Source of the DNA: an uncultured Porphyromonadaceae bacterium
Lineage (GTDB): Bacteria > Bacteroidota > Bacteroidia > Bacteroidales > Muribaculaceae
NCBI GenBank assembly: GCA_947178565.1
Contig: CAMWYV010000076.1
Coordinates: forward strand, 1 to 6,273
Length of the DNA: 6,273 bases
Direction of reading: 5' to 3'
How positions within the stretch are numbered: position 1 is the first letter of the stretch; each line of letters begins with the position of its first letter. Position numbers and translations under genes: made by a program. The notes under the pieces were generated by a model, which did not search any database, was not told the DNA's origin, and saw only the letters and a program-made list of their open reading frames with translations. Shown one piece after another: positions 6,213 through 6,273 of this stretch.

Positions 6213-6220
6213 CAAAATTA
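6213..6220 (-). promoter_or_regulatory. Candidate -7 promoter box of the thrS operon
   Basis: TAATTTTG on the minus strand matches the Bacteroidota -7 consensus TAnnTTTG and would start transcription near 6206-6208, leaving a leader of about 56 bases to thrS. No clear TTG is found at the expected -33 spacing, so only half of the promoter is supported. Confidence 0.45.
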
Positions 6221-6255
6221 ACGATTATTTTCCAATAATAAGGTGCTAAATCGCT

Positions 6256-6271
6256 TTATTATATATAATAA
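6256..6271. repeat. 16-bp perfect AT palindrome upstream of thrS
   Basis: TTATTATATATAATAA is its own reverse complement and lies about 36 bp upstream of the candidate -7 box, at the window edge. It contains only A and T, so it may be low-complexity sequence, an upstream activating element, or part of a terminator of the preceding gene that lies outside the window. Confidence 0.35.
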
Positions 6272-6273
6272 GG

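Overview
The window reads as a piece of a Bacteroidales chromosome (Bacteroidota, probably near Muribaculaceae/Bacteroidaceae). The ThrRS, IF3, L35 and L20 proteins match the Bacteroidales forms along their length as far as I can recall those sequences. Promoters fit the Bacteroidota TAnnTTTG (-7) / TTG (-33) pattern, and there are no strong Shine-Dalgarno sites. The family-level placement is inference. Every gene supported lies on the minus strand, so transcription runs from high to low coordinates.

Right part (about 6273 to 2796): a translation operon thrS - infC - rpmI - rplT, in the widely conserved order, ended by a 15-bp perfect hairpin at 2796-2833. It makes threonyl-tRNA synthetase, initiation factor IF3 and ribosomal proteins L35 and L20. 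The spacers before rpmI (79 bp) and rplT (119 bp) hold inverted repeats that could be L20-type autoregulatory leaders. thrS is interrupted: an in-frame TAG at 5842-5844 replaces the first Tyr of the conserved ENGFYYD stretch. The rest of the 645-codon frame is intact and carries all catalytic motifs. The stop separates the two halves of the editing site (HxxxH before it, CRGPH after it).

Left part (about 2707 to 1): a second minus-strand operon begins at a good Bacteroidota promoter (TTG-N19-TACCTTTG, 2678-2707). It encodes a secreted TraB/GumN-family protein, an ABC transporter ATPase, its six-helix permease, and a YtrA-type GntR regulator cut off by the window edge. Gaps are 8 bp, a 1-bp overlap and 3 bp, so the four genes are very likely co-transcribed. 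An 8-bp inverted repeat with a 6-bp spacer (2654-2675) sits over the expected transcription start and is a natural candidate operator for the GntR protein encoded last in the operon.

The most notable points are the single-codon amber interruption of an otherwise intact essential gene, the palindrome/GntR autoregulation candidate, and the structured leaders. I found no CRISPR array, mobile element, tRNA, rRNA or phage gene.
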